DNA from: Clostridiales bacterium UBA1206
Lineage (GTDB): Bacteria > Bacillota > Clostridia > Oscillospirales > CAG-382
Assembly: GCA_002310055.1 (NCBI GenBank)
Contig: DBXS01000025.1
Span: 12,992 to 76,991 of the forward strand
Length of the DNA: 64,000 nt
Direction of reading: 5' to 3'
Position 1 is the stretch's first letter; each line of letters starts with the position of its first letter. This document shows positions 8,569 through 17,645 of the stretch, in pieces. The translations under genes and the position numbers were made by a program. A model generated the notes under the pieces. It did no database searches. It saw only the letters and a list, made by a program, of their open reading frames with translations, and had not been told where the DNA came from.

Positions 8569-9237
8569 TTGGAAAACAAAGAAAACGAAAACAACGCGAA
8601 CGTTGTTTTTACGGAAAATGAAGACGAGATCTCGCTGACCGAGACCGAGTGCGCGGAAGGCGTTTTTGAAAAAGTCAAAGCGCAAAAGCAAAAAGAAAAA
8701 GAAGAAAAAGAAAAGAAACCCGCAGTGCAGCAGGCGTATGAATGGGTGGAATCGTTCGCGCTCGCGCTGGCGTGCATGGTGCTTCTGTTCCTGTTTTTCT
8801 TCAAATACGTCACGGTCGACGGCCATTCCATGGAAGACACGCTCGTAAACGGTCAGAAGCTCATAATAACCGGCGTGGGCGGCTATGAAAACGGCGACAT
8901 AGTGGTCATCTGCGAACCGGGCACCAACAAACCGCTCGTCAAGCGGCTCATCGCGCGCGGCGGGCAGACCGTGAATATTGATTTCGAGACCTGGACGGTG
9001 TACGTCGACGGCGTGGCGCTGGACGAGCCGTACATAAAGCGCGAGATCAACGCCAATATGAAACGCGACCAGTTCACCGGCCCCATCACCGTGCCCGAAG
9101 GGTACGTATTCGTGATGGGCGACAACCGCAACCGTTCTTCCGACAGCCGGCATTTCGGCTGCATAGACGAGCGCGCCATTTTGGGCAAGGTGCTGCTGCG
9201 CGTAACGCCGTTCGCCGAATTCGGCCCGGTGGATTGA
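8569..9237 (+). CDS. lepB: Signal peptidase I
   Basis: Signal peptidase I removes signal peptides from exported proteins. I chose the TTG start at 8569, ten bases after the AAGGAG ribosome-binding site. An in-frame ATG at 8503 lies before and inside the rplS terminator and has no ribosome-binding site. The resulting 222-residue protein has a long, charged, Lys/Glu-rich cytoplasmic N-terminus (to residue 60), one membrane span (61-80), catalytic Ser87 in DGHSMEDTL, the general base Lys125 in VKRLIARGG, and the GDNRNRSSDSRHFG box. The rplS-lepB-rbgA order is common in Firmicutes. Confidence 0.93.
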   Translation: MENKENENNANVVFTENEDEISLTETECAEGVFEKVKAQKQKEKEEKEKKPAVQQAYEWVESFALALACMVLLFLFFFKYVTVDGHSMEDTLVNGQKLIITGVGGYENGDIVVICEPGTNKPLVKRLIARGGQTVNIDFETWTVYVDGVALDEPYIKREINANMKRDQFTGPITVPEGYVFVMGDNRNRSSDSRHFGCIDERAILGKVLLRVTPFAEFGPVD

Positions 9238-9244
9238 AAACGGT

Positions 9245-10114
9245 ATGAAAATCAACGAAAAAGGCTTTGAACGGAACTCCATAAACTGGTATCCCGGGCA
9301 TATGGCAAAAGCCAAAAGGGCAATACAGGATATCCTCCCGCTCATAGACGCGGTCATCGAGCTCGCCGATTCGCGGCTCCCCGTGACTTCGCGGAATCCG
9401 GATTTTGAAACTCTGTTCAAAAACAAGCCCCGCATACTCGTCTTCAACAAATACGCGCTGTGCGACCCTCAGCGCACGCGGTATGTCGCAAAAGCGGAAG
9501 AAGATTCGGGCAAGCCGGTGCTTTATATCGACTGCAAGCAGGACCCGGATATGAAATCCGTCACCGCCGCGCTCCGGGAAGTGTGCGCGGAAAAACTCGC
9601 GCGCAGCGCCCAAAAGGGCGTAAACAAACCGATCCGCGCGCTCGTGGCGGGTATAACCAACGTGGGCAAATCCACGTTCATAAACGCGTTCACCGGCACT
9701 AAAAAGGCCAAGACCGAAGACCGTCCGGGCGTCACGCGCGCAAACGCGTGGATATCTTCGCCCTACGGCGTGGAGCTGCTCGACACCCCCGGCCTGCTGT
9801 GGCCCAAGCTGGGCGACAAGACCGCCGGCGTAAAGCTCGCGGCGGTGGGATCGGTGCGCGACGACATACTCGACCTTACCGAACTCGCCTGCGACACGCT
9901 GGGCGTGCTGCGGGAACGGGGATATTCCGGTCTGCTTCGCGAACGCTATAAGATAGAACCGTGCGAAGAAGACACGAACTACGACCTGCTTTTGAAGATA
10001 GGCCGCGCGCGCGGATTCCTTGTATCCGGCGGCGAAATAAACGAAGAACGCACATCAAGCGTGCTGCTCGACGAATTCCGCGGCGGCAAAATAGGCAGAA
10101 TGACGCTCGACTGA
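9245..10114 (+). CDS. rbgA: Ribosome biogenesis GTPase RbgA (YlqF)
   Basis: RbgA is a GTPase needed for late 50S subunit assembly. The 289-residue protein begins with the family N-terminus INWYPGHMAKAKR. It shows the circularly permuted order of GTPase motifs: the NKYALCD stretch (G4 position) comes before the P-loop GITNVGKST, then DRPGVTR and DTPGLLWPK. It sits seven bases after lepB and is probably co-transcribed with it. Confidence 0.95.
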   Translation: MKINEKGFERNSINWYPGHMAKAKRAIQDILPLIDAVIELADSRLPVTSRNPDFETLFKNKPRILVFNKYALCDPQRTRYVAKAEEDSGKPVLYIDCKQDPDMKSVTAALREVCAEKLARSAQKGVNKPIRALVAGITNVGKSTFINAFTGTKKAKTEDRPGVTRANAWISSPYGVELLDTPGLLWPKLGDKTAGVKLAAVGSVRDDILDLTELACDTLGVLRERGYSGLLRERYKIEPCEEDTNYDLLLKIGRARGFLVSGGEINEERTSSVLLDEFRGGKIGRMTLD

Positions 10115-10192
10115 CGGCGTTTTTGTGTAATTCGCACAAAAAAAGGCGCGATATTTTTATGATTCAAGCATTAGCTTTTCACATATTCCCAC

Positions 10193-10221
10193 TTGATAAA
10201 TCGCCGGAAATACAGTATAAT
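10193..10221 (+). promoter_or_regulatory. SigA-type promoter of the EF-G-like gene
   Basis: TTGATA at 10193-10198, a 17-base spacer and TATAAT at 10216-10221. The gene starts 70 bases downstream behind an AAGGAG ribosome-binding site at 10275-10280. The gap of 177 bases after rbgA otherwise holds only a weak AT-rich hairpin near 10120-10146. Confidence 0.8.
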
Positions 10222-10291
10222 CATTATTTGAGGCGAAACGCCCGTTTTAATTAAAAATAAGTAATATATATTTTAAGGAGAACAAATCAAT

Positions 10292-12364
10292 ATGGCAAAA
10301 TTCCAATCCAACCAGATCAGAAATATCTGCCTGCTCGGCCACGGCGGCGACGGCAAGACTTCGCTCACCGAGGCGATGCTCTACCTTGCAAAAGCTACCG
10401 ACCGTCTCGGCAAGACTGCCGACGGCAACACTGTTTCGGATTTCGACCCCGAAGAGATCGCGCGCGGCATCTCCATTTCCGCGTCGCTTTCGAATCTCGT
10501 TTGGAACGGTAAAAAAATAAACATACTCGACACCCCGGGTTATTTCGATTTTGTGGGCGAAGTCAAGCAGGCGCTTTCGGTCGCCGATTCCGCGGTTTTC
10601 GTGGTCGACGGCAAATCCGGCTGCAAGGTCGGCACCGAGCTGTGCTGGGAATACGCCGGCAAGATGCCCAAAGCCATATTCGTCAATAAGATGGACGACG
10701 AAAACGCCAAGTTCGAAAACGTGCTTTCCGGCCTGCGCGAGACTTTCGGCTCCGCCGTCTGCCCGCTGTTCGTGCCTTTCCACGAGGGAATGGGCGATAT
10801 GGGCTACTACAATCTGCTCACCGAAAAGGCGTACAGGTTCGACAAAGCCGGCAAACCTGCCGAATGCGAACTCCCCGCTGATATGAAAGATCAGATGGAT
10901 TCCTACGTCAGCGAGCTCACCGAATCGCTCGCCGAGACCAGCGAAGAGCTTATGGAAAAATTCTTCGCCGAAGAGCCCTTCACTCACGAGGAAATGTCCG
11001 ACGCGCTCAACACCGGACTTTTCACCGGCACCATCACCCCGGTGTTCGCGGGTTCCGCCACCACGCTCGCGGGCGTCTCCGTCCTGCTCGACACCATCGC
11101 CGCTTCCTTCGTTTCGCCGCTCGACAAAACGCACCACACCGTCATAGACGACTCGGGCAAGGAATGCGAAGTCGAAGCCAAAGCCGACGGCGCCACCGCG
11201 CTGTTCGTGTTCAAGACTTCTGTCGATAACTTCGGCAAAAAGTCGTTCTTCAAAGTTATGAACGGCGAACTCAAAAAAGATATGATACTCGTCAACAAGG
11301 TCTCCGGCCAGTCCGAAAAGATCGCCCGCATACTCACCTGCGTGGGCAAAAAAGAGACCGAAGTCGACGAGCTCGCGTACGGCGACCTTGGTTACACCGT
11401 AAAACTCGTCAACACCAACACCAACGCCACGCTCGCCGCCAATGATTTCGGCTACAAGTTCCCTGCCATCACCTTCCCGGCTCCCTGCCTTATGATGGCG
11501 GTGGTCCCCAAGGCAAAAGGCGACGAAGACAAGATCTCCACCGGCGTTTCCAAACTGCTGGAAGAAGACCTCACCATCAGATACACCACCAACGCCGAGA
11601 CCAAAGAGATGATCATCACCGGCATGGGCGACACCCACCTTTCGGTCATCGTTTCGCGCTTGAAGAACCGTTTCGGCACCTCGGTCGACCTTCAGACCCC
11701 CAAGGTCCCCTACCGCGAGACCATCAAGAAGAAGGCGTCTGTGGAAGGCAAACATAAAAAGCAGTCCGGCGGTCACGGCCAGTACGGCCACGTCAAGATC
11801 GAATTCGCCCCCGGCGAACAGGAAGGCCTTGAATTTTCCGAAACCGTTTTCGGCGGTTCGGTGCCCAAGAACTTCTTCCCGGCGGTCGAAAAAGGCCTGC
11901 AGGAATCCATGCAGAAAGGCATACTCGCCGGCTACCCGGTGATCAAGGTCAAAGCCAACCTGTTCGACGGTTCGTATCACCCGGTCGACTCTTCCGAAAT
12001 GGCGTTCAAGATCGCCGCCAACCTGGCGTTCAAGGAAGGCATGAAACAGTGCTCCGCCGTTCTGCTCGAGCCGGTCGGCGAACTCAAGGTCACCATCCCC
12101 ACGTCGCTTTCCGGCGATATTATGGGCGACCTTCCCAAGCGCCGCGGCAAGATAATGGGTATGAGCGATTCCGAAAAGAAGGGTTACACGGTCATAGAGG
12201 CCGAAGTCCCCGAAGCCGAAATGCTCAGCTACGCCACTCAGCTCCGCGCCATGACTCAGGGCAGAGGCGTGTATTCCTTTGAATTCAAAAAATACGAGGA
12301 AGCGCCCGCCGAAGTTGCCGAAAAGGTCATAGAGGCGGCAAAGAAAGAAAACGAAGAAGAATAA
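10292..12364 (+). CDS. EF-G-like translation GTPase
   Basis: This 690-residue protein has the length and domain order of elongation factor G: a G domain, a beta-barrel domain, and domains III-V with YPVIKVKANLFDGSYHPVDSS in the tail half. The G1 loop is GHGGDGKTSL and G4 is NKMD. The G3 motif is DTPGYFDF, so the catalytic histidine of EF-G (DTPGH) is tyrosine. These changes point to the EF-G-like branch rather than the main fusA, which normally lies in the rpsL-rpsG-fusA-tuf cluster. Its substrate step on the ribosome is not known from sequence. Confidence 0.85.
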   Translation: MAKFQSNQIRNICLLGHGGDGKTSLTEAMLYLAKATDRLGKTADGNTVSDFDPEEIARGISISASLSNLVWNGKKINILDTPGYFDFVGEVKQALSVADSAVFVVDGKSGCKVGTELCWEYAGKMPKAIFVNKMDDENAKFENVLSGLRETFGSAVCPLFVPFHEGMGDMGYYNLLTEKAYRFDKAGKPAECELPADMKDQMDSYVSELTESLAETSEELMEKFFAEEPFTHEEMSDALNTGLFTGTITPVFAGSATTLAGVSVLLDTIAASFVSPLDKTHHTVIDDSGKECEVEAKADGATALFVFKTSVDNFGKKSFFKVMNGELKKDMILVNKVSGQSEKIARILTCVGKKETEVDELAYGDLGYTVKLVNTNTNATLAANDFGYKFPAITFPAPCLMMAVVPKAKGDEDKISTGVSKLLEEDLTIRYTTNAETKEMIITGMGDTHLSVIVSRLKNRFGTSVDLQTPKVPYRETIKKKASVEGKHKKQSGGHGQYGHVKIEFAPGEQEGLEFSETVFGGSVPKNFFPAVEKGLQESMQKGILAGYPVIKVKANLFDGSYHPVDSSEMAFKIAANLAFKEGMKQCSAVLLEPVGELKVTIPTSLSGDIMGDLPKRRGKIMGMSDSEKKGYTVIEAEVPEAEMLSYATQLRAMTQGRGVYSFEFKKYEEAPAEVAEKVIEAAKKENEEE

Positions 12365-12409
12365 GCTTTCGTTTTTCCACCGATTTTCAACAAAAGCGAG
12401 GTATTTGTT

Positions 12410-13846
12410 ATGACAAAACGCATCGGCTTAACGGCAATGGTCCTGGTCGTCGTAATGCTTTGCGCGCTCGTCTTCGCGGCCTGCGCGCCGGACGGAGACA
12501 TCGATTCGCTCGATTCCATCCCCGAACTCATATCCAGGGAGGAATCCAAAGCCGAAGAATCGGAAGAAGTCTCGGTCGAGGAAGGTCAGGCGCATCCCCC
12601 CGTGGTCAAGGACGTCATACACGTCACCGAAAAGACCGTTATAATCGCGGGCGGCTGCGACGAAGGCTGCACCGTCACCGTCACCGACGGTTCCACGGAA
12701 GTCTCCACGGCTTCGATCTCGGGCTATTTCATACTTGAATACACTATCGATTCCACCAACTTTTCCATCCTTTCGCTCACCGCTCAGTCCGAGACGCTGA
12801 AAGAAAGCCCCATTACGGCGCTGCGCGTGGAATACGACTCCACCGCCATGAAACGTATCGACGGCTACGGCGCGAACGTGGGCAGGGATTCGCAGGTGTA
12901 TTACGATTTCGACCTGGCGAGCTACACCGGCGTGATCAACAACATCGACAAGACCACGTCCAGCACTCTGCTCACCCAGACCGAGCTCAGAAAATTCCGC
13001 GAACGCGTCACCACGTACCTCAAAAACTTCCGCAAGCGTGCCGATAACGATAACGTCGATATCATCTACGTGCTCATCCCCAACAAGGTCACGGTGTATC
13101 CCGAATACCTCGTCGAAGGCACCGAGCAGCAGAATTACAAGACGCGCTACGAACAGATAGTCGAATCGCTCGGCATGACCGACGTCATAACCATAGATAT
13201 GCGCCCGGTGTTCGAGGAAGAAAAAGCCAAGGGCACCAAGCTGTATTACGATACCGACAGCCATATCACCGAATACGCCGGGTACCTGGTGTATAAAGCG
13301 ATATGCGACCAGATGGCGATAAAACATCCCAACGCCGCGGCGAGGGATCTCGAGACCGAGTTCACCGCCAAGGAAGTCACCTTCTACGGCGGCGACGTCA
13401 TACGCCACCTCGGCATCGACCGCACGCACGTCACCGAGACCGCCACGGTCTACAAACCCAAGTTCACGCTCAACATAGGCGCGGAAGACGACGTGCTCGC
13501 CACCGAAAGCGGATTCATTTCCAAGTTCGAAAAATACGCCGAATCCGATTCCATGCTGCTCAACTCCGCGGTCGAAACGCTCGCGTACAAGCTGCTGTTC
13601 GCCACCAACCGCAAACAGCTCCCGTGCGCGCTCATCTACCGCGACAGCTCCGCCGTCAACTTTTCAGATATTCTCTGCGAACGCTTCAACCGCGTAATGC
13701 TCAATAAGGTCGGCGACTTCAACATCAACCTCACCGACACCCAGCGCTACTACGGCTACAACGCGCAGGGCAAAGAAAACAGAACGGTCGACTACATCAT
13801 CATCATCTGCAGCGAATCCTATCTCGACGGCATCGCAAGATCATAA
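12410..13846 (+). CDS. Lipoprotein with DHHW/AlgX-like SGNH domain
   Basis: The 478-residue protein begins with a signal peptide ending in the lipobox VFAAC (Cys25), then a Ser/Glu-rich linker and a small beta-rich region (about 65-135). The C-terminal domain has a predicted SGNH-hydrolase-like fold with LYYDTDSHITEYAGYLVY near residue 285, where DHHW/AlgJ/AlgX proteins have D-x-H-W. Here the tryptophan is isoleucine. Such proteins often help O-acetylate cell-surface polymers together with an MBOAT acyltransferase, but no MBOAT gene is present. It starts 45 bases after the EF-G-like gene behind GCGAGG. Confidence 0.6.
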   Translation: MTKRIGLTAMVLVVVMLCALVFAACAPDGDIDSLDSIPELISREESKAEESEEVSVEEGQAHPPVVKDVIHVTEKTVIIAGGCDEGCTVTVTDGSTEVSTASISGYFILEYTIDSTNFSILSLTAQSETLKESPITALRVEYDSTAMKRIDGYGANVGRDSQVYYDFDLASYTGVINNIDKTTSSTLLTQTELRKFRERVTTYLKNFRKRADNDNVDIIYVLIPNKVTVYPEYLVEGTEQQNYKTRYEQIVESLGMTDVITIDMRPVFEEEKAKGTKLYYDTDSHITEYAGYLVYKAICDQMAIKHPNAAARDLETEFTAKEVTFYGGDVIRHLGIDRTHVTETATVYKPKFTLNIGAEDDVLATESGFISKFEKYAESDSMLLNSAVETLAYKLLFATNRKQLPCALIYRDSSAVNFSDILCERFNRVMLNKVGDFNINLTDTQRYYGYNAQGKENRTVDYIIIICSESYLDGIARS

Positions 13847-13882
13847 GGCGTCGGCGAATATAATAAACCGAATAAACACAAT

Positions 13883-13918
13883 AACAGCCGGCAAAGATTT
13901 GCCGGCTGTTGTTTTATT
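13883..13918 (+). terminator. Intrinsic terminator of the DHHW lipoprotein gene
   Basis: AACAGCCGGCAA at 13883-13894 pairs perfectly with TTGCCGGCTGTT at 13899-13910 across a four-base loop and is followed by GTTTTATT. Confidence 0.9.
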
Positions 13919-13942
13919 CGTTCTCGGTTCTGAATTCATAGT

Positions 13943-14271
13943 TAAACCCGTTCCTCGCGGATGAATATGAATGTTCAGAGTGAAGAAGCTTTTCGCTTTA
14001 CGGCGAAAAGCCACCTCAGTTATTAGTTATTAGTTCTTAGTTATTAGTTCCAAACCCGTCCCTCGTGCTTGAATATAAAAGCTTAGAGTTTAGAGTTATG
14101 AGTTATGCGCTTCGCGCATCCCCTTCGGGACAAGCAAAAAAGAAGAAGCTTTTCGCCTTGCGGCGAAAAGCCACCTCAGTTATTAGTTATTAGTTCTTAG
14201 TTATTAGTTCTATCCCGTTCGAATATAAAAGTTATGGGTTTAGAGTTATGAATCCGCGGGGCGCGGATTCA
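13943..14271. repeat. Direct-repeat block with conserved hairpins between convergent genes
   Basis: Two 69-bp copies (13982-14050 and 14142-14210, exactly 160 bases apart) differ at two positions. Each contains a hairpin with arms GCTTTTCGCY and GGCGAAAAGC and ends in nearly five tandem copies of the heptamer AGTTATT. Each copy is preceded by a degenerate lead-in (CCCGT, then GAATATRAA and GAGT), and a third lead-in at 14212-14250 lacks the hairpin unit. A 10-bp-arm hairpin follows at 14249-14271 and overlaps the carD 3' end. No protein is encoded. Confidence 0.8.
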
Positions 14272-14782
14272 TGGCGGGTTCGAACACGGGCGCGAGGGCG
14301 GCGCGGAAGATGCGCTCTATCTCGCCGTAGGATTTATCCAGCACTATGGCGAGCTCGCTGAACAGCGAATAGCGGGCCGTGCGTTCGAATTCGGTGTCGG
14401 TCACCGCGATGTGTCGGTGTGTGCGCATGGCGTTTATGCGGCGGTGTTCCACCGTTATGATAAGCCGTATGTATTCGCGCGGGTCGGCGGTCGCAATGGC
14501 GGCGCGGTAGATATCGCGGCGCTGTTTTTCGTGTTCGACCGTAAGCGGAACGCATTCCGGCGCTTCGGCTATGATCTTTTCCGCTTCCTCGCGCGTGACG
14601 AGCGGACGAATGACGGCTTTTCCGCCTTCCGCGGGGGTATAGAAGACCGAGCCGTTTTCGTCCAGCGGCTGCAGCTTGTAGTATACGCGCAGATCTCCGC
14701 CGCCGAAGGGCGAAACGCAGGTGCCGGTGACTGTACATACGCCGCCGGGACCGTATACTATTTTTTCGCCTGTTTCAAACAT
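14246..14782 (-). CDS. CarD-family transcription regulator
   Basis: The 178-residue protein begins MFETGEKIVYGPGGVCTV, the signature of the CarD/CdnL RNA-polymerase-interacting domain (residues 1-60, Tudor-like). A helical C-terminal half follows (about 65-165) with HEKQRRDIYRAAIA and ARYSLFSELAIVLDKSY. CarD-type proteins bind the RNA polymerase beta subunit and stabilise open promoter complexes. A GGAGGAG ribosome-binding site precedes the start. The final eight residues (MNPRPADS) and the stop TAA lie inside the neighbouring repeat block, so the repeat has supplied or replaced the end of this gene. Confidence 0.85.
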   Translation of the reverse strand: MFETGEKIVYGPGGVCTVTGTCVSPFGGGDLRVYYKLQPLDENGSVFYTPAEGGKAVIRPLVTREEAEKIIAEAPECVPLTVEHEKQRRDIYRAAIATADPREYIRLIITVEHRRINAMRTHRHIAVTDTEFERTARYSLFSELAIVLDKSYGEIERIFRAALAPVFEPAMNPRPADS

Positions 14783-14872
14783 CTTGATTCTCCTCCGCGA
14801 AAGCTTGTTCCGTCTCTGCCGCTTTTTCCGCGCTTTTCCGCGCGGACAAACATACCGCCTTTTTACATTATT

Positions 14873-14901
14873 ATTATATCAAATTATATCCGGTTTTTGA
14901 A
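14873..14901 (-). promoter_or_regulatory. Probable promoter of carD
   Basis: On the minus strand a TATAAT (14878 to 14873) has a weak -35 TTCAAA 17 bases upstream. A second TATAAT lies ten bases further upstream (14888-14883). The -10 is good and the -35 is poor. The 237-base gap to valS holds only this and the valS terminator. Confidence 0.5.
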
Positions 14902-14967
14902 TAGGCGAAATATACGAAAAACACAAGTGTTTTTTTGGGACTTTTGCTATCTTTGGCTTACTGTTCA

Positions 14968-15005
14968 AAAAATAGCAGCGCGCCCGCACGGAACGGGCGC
15001 GCTGC
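14968..15005 (-). terminator. Intrinsic terminator of valS
   Basis: GCAGCGCGCCCG and CGGGCGCGCTGC (14975-15005) form a 12-bp perfect stem. On the minus strand it is followed by TATTTTTTG. Confidence 0.9.
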
Positions 15006-15019
15006 GGCTTGAACAGCGT

Positions 15020-17641
15020 CTATATCTCTTTTGCGGCCAGCAGGCTTTCTTTCAGCGCCAGCTGCTTTTTGAGCTTTTCGCGTTCGGCTTCCACCACTTT
15101 TTCGGGCGCTTTGGCGCAGAATTCGGCGTTGGAAAGCTTGCGGTTCAATGTCTCTATTTCTTTTTCGCACTTTTCAAGCTCTCTCTTTATCCTCGCGCGC
15201 TCGGCCTCGGCGTCTACCATATCGCCCAGCGGGATAAACACCGTGGCGGCGTGGGTTATGGCGCGCACGGACGCGGGCAGCGCGTTTTCGTCGGTCACGA
15301 ATTCGAGATCCGAAGCCGAAGCGAGGAACTTGAAATAGGTCTCTGCGCCGCCGAAGATATCGGTCCTGTCGGTCTTTATGAACAGGCGGGTCTTGCGGGA
15401 AGGCGGCACGCTGCGTTCGGCGCGGCAGTTGCGGACCGAGCGGATGGAGGCGATTATTTCGTTCATCTTCTCTTCGTCGGCGGGGAAATCAAAGCGCGCG
15501 TCGGGTTTAGGCCACGCGGCGACGCACACGCTCACGCCCTCGTGCGGGAGCGACTGCCAGATCTGCTCGGTGATGAACGGCATAAACGGATGGAGCAGCT
15601 TGCAGATGCCCGAAAGCACGTAGGTGAGTACCTTTTGCGCGGTCTCGCCCGTTGCGGAACCCTTTTGCATAAGGCGCGGCTTGACGAGCTCTATGTACCA
15701 GTCGCAGAAAATATCCCATATAAAATCGTAAAGCTTCTGCACCGCTACGCCCAGCTCGTATTTTTCCAAATTCTCGGTGACTTCGGCGACGAGCTTGTCA
15801 TAAAGCGAAACGAGCCAGCGGTCCTCGGTCTCGAGCGCGGACGTGTCGAGTTCGGAAGTGGACCATTCTTTTTCAAGATTCATATGCACGAAACGCGCGG
15901 CGTTCCATATCTTGTTTGCAAAGTTGCGGCTGGCTTCCACTTTTTCGTCCGAAAAACGCATATCGTTTCCGGGCGAGTTGCCGGTGGCGAGCGCAAAGCG
16001 CAGCGCGTCGGCGCCGTATTTGTCTATTATTTCAAGCGGATCTATGCCGTTGCCCAGCGACTTGGACATCTTTCTGCCCAGCGAATCGCGGACCAGCCCG
16101 TGGATGAGCACCGTGGAAAACGGCTTTTCGCCCATGCATTCCATGCCCATGGATATCATGCGCGCCACCCAGAACGGGATTATGTCGTAGCCAGTCACGA
16201 GCACATTCGTGGGGTAGAAACGTTTGAGATCTTCGGTCTGTTCGGGCCAGCCCAGCGTGGAAAACGGCCACAGGCCCGAAGAAAACCAGGTGTCCAGCAC
16301 GTCGGGATCCTGCCTCATAGGCCTGCCGCATTTGGGGCAGACGGGCGAATCTTCTTTGGTTACGACCATCTCGCCGCAGGTATCGCAGTAGAAAGCGGGA
16401 ATGCGGTGGCCCCACCACAGCTGACGCGAAATGCACCAGTCGCGTATGTTGCGCATCCAGTTGAGATATATCTTGGAAAATCTGTCGGGGACGAACTTTA
16501 TCGTGCCGTTTTCAACGACTTCTATGGCTTTTTCGGCGAGCGGAGCCATTTTGACGAACCACTGGTCGGAAATCAGCGGTTCGACCGTGGTGCCGCAGCG
16601 GTAGCAGGTGCCCACGTTGTGCTTGCAGCCTTCGGTCTTTACCAAATATCCGCCGGCTTCAAGGTCTTCCAGCACGGCTTTGCGCGCGGCGTAGCGGTCG
16701 AGCCCCTCGTATTTTCCGCCGTTGGCGTTGATCGTGGCGTCGCCGTTCATAATATTTATCTGCTCAAGGCCGTGGCGTTCGCCGACCATAAAGTCGTTGG
16801 GGTCGTGCGCGGGCGTGATCTTCACGCAGCCGGTGCCGAAATCTTTGTCGACGTAATCGTCGGCTATAACGGGTATCTCACGGCCGACAAGCGGCAGTAT
16901 GAGCGTCTTGCCCACCAGCGCGGTATAGCGTTCGTCTTCGGGGTTGACCGCCACGGCGGTATCGCCCAGCAGAGTTTCGGGGCGCGTAGTGGCGATCTCA
17001 ACGAATCCGCCGCCTTCCTTGAACGGGTAGCGGATGTGCCAGAAATGGCCGTCTTTTTCTTCGTATTCGACTTCGGCGTCCGAAAGCGCGGTCTCGCACT
17101 GGGGGCACCAGTTGATTATGCGGTGTCCGCGGTAGATGAGCCCCTTGTCGTAAAGCGAAACGAAAGTCTCTTTAACGGCTTTGGAACAGCCTTCGTCCAT
17201 AGTGAAGCGTTCGCGCCCCCAGTCGCACGAAGAGCCCAGCTTTTTGAGCTGATTGATGATGCGCGAACCGTATTTGTTCTTCCAGTCCCAAACGCGTTCC
17301 AAAAACTTTTCGCGTCCCAGGTCATAGCGGCTCAGATGCTCGGTCTCGCGCAATACGGCTTCGACTTTTATCTGCGTCGCAATGCCGGCGTGGTCGGTGC
17401 CGGGGACCCACAGCGTGTCGTAGCCCTGCATACGCTTAAAGCGTATGAGGATATCTTGCAGCGTCTCGTCCAGCGCGTGCCCCATATGGAGCTGGCCGGT
17501 GACGTTAGGGGGCGGTATAACTATGGTGAAATGTTCGTTTTGCGGCTTTTCGGGCGGAGCGAACAGTCCGTTTTCGCACCAGAACGAATATATCGCGTCT
17601 TCAAATTCGCGCGGGTTGTATTTTTTGTCGAGTTCTTTCAT
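15020..17641 (-). CDS. valS: Valyl-tRNA synthetase
   Basis: ValS charges tRNA-Val. The 873-residue class I synthetase has the HIGH-type motif in PPPNVTGQLHMGHA (about 50), the KMSKS motif in GRKMSKSLGNG (about 520), the editing-domain stretch TTRPETLLGDTAVAVNPED, and zinc-type cysteine pairs (CDTCGE, CPKCG). The C-terminal arm ends in the expected coiled-coil (about 800-873, AERARIKRELEKCEKEI). The start follows AAGGAAGTG four bases after the DUF1015 gene. There is no room for a T-box leader, so the gene is probably co-transcribed with pcrA and the DUF1015 gene. Confidence 0.97.
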   Translation of the reverse strand: MKELDKKYNPREFEDAIYSFWCENGLFAPPEKPQNEHFTIVIPPPNVTGQLHMGHALDETLQDILIRFKRMQGYDTLWVPGTDHAGIATQIKVEAVLRETEHLSRYDLGREKFLERVWDWKNKYGSRIINQLKKLGSSCDWGRERFTMDEGCSKAVKETFVSLYDKGLIYRGHRIINWCPQCETALSDAEVEYEEKDGHFWHIRYPFKEGGGFVEIATTRPETLLGDTAVAVNPEDERYTALVGKTLILPLVGREIPVIADDYVDKDFGTGCVKITPAHDPNDFMVGERHGLEQINIMNGDATINANGGKYEGLDRYAARKAVLEDLEAGGYLVKTEGCKHNVGTCYRCGTTVEPLISDQWFVKMAPLAEKAIEVVENGTIKFVPDRFSKIYLNWMRNIRDWCISRQLWWGHRIPAFYCDTCGEMVVTKEDSPVCPKCGRPMRQDPDVLDTWFSSGLWPFSTLGWPEQTEDLKRFYPTNVLVTGYDIIPFWVARMISMGMECMGEKPFSTVLIHGLVRDSLGRKMSKSLGNGIDPLEIIDKYGADALRFALATGNSPGNDMRFSDEKVEASRNFANKIWNAARFVHMNLEKEWSTSELDTSALETEDRWLVSLYDKLVAEVTENLEKYELGVAVQKLYDFIWDIFCDWYIELVKPRLMQKGSATGETAQKVLTYVLSGICKLLHPFMPFITEQIWQSLPHEGVSVCVAAWPKPDARFDFPADEEKMNEIIASIRSVRNCRAERSVPPSRKTRLFIKTDRTDIFGGAETYFKFLASASDLEFVTDENALPASVRAITHAATVFIPLGDMVDAEAERARIKRELEKCEKEIETLNRKLSNAEFCAKAPEKVVEAEREKLKKQLALKESLLAAKEI

Positions 17642-17645
17642 AAAA

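Noticed and set aside
10120..10146. A terminator after rbgA
   Set aside because: The AT-rich hairpin (TTTTTGTG with CACAAAAA) has few GC pairs and no clear T run after it on the plus strand.
17642..17645. A T-box leader before valS
   Set aside because: Only four bases separate the DUF1015 gene from valS, so there is no room for a leader.
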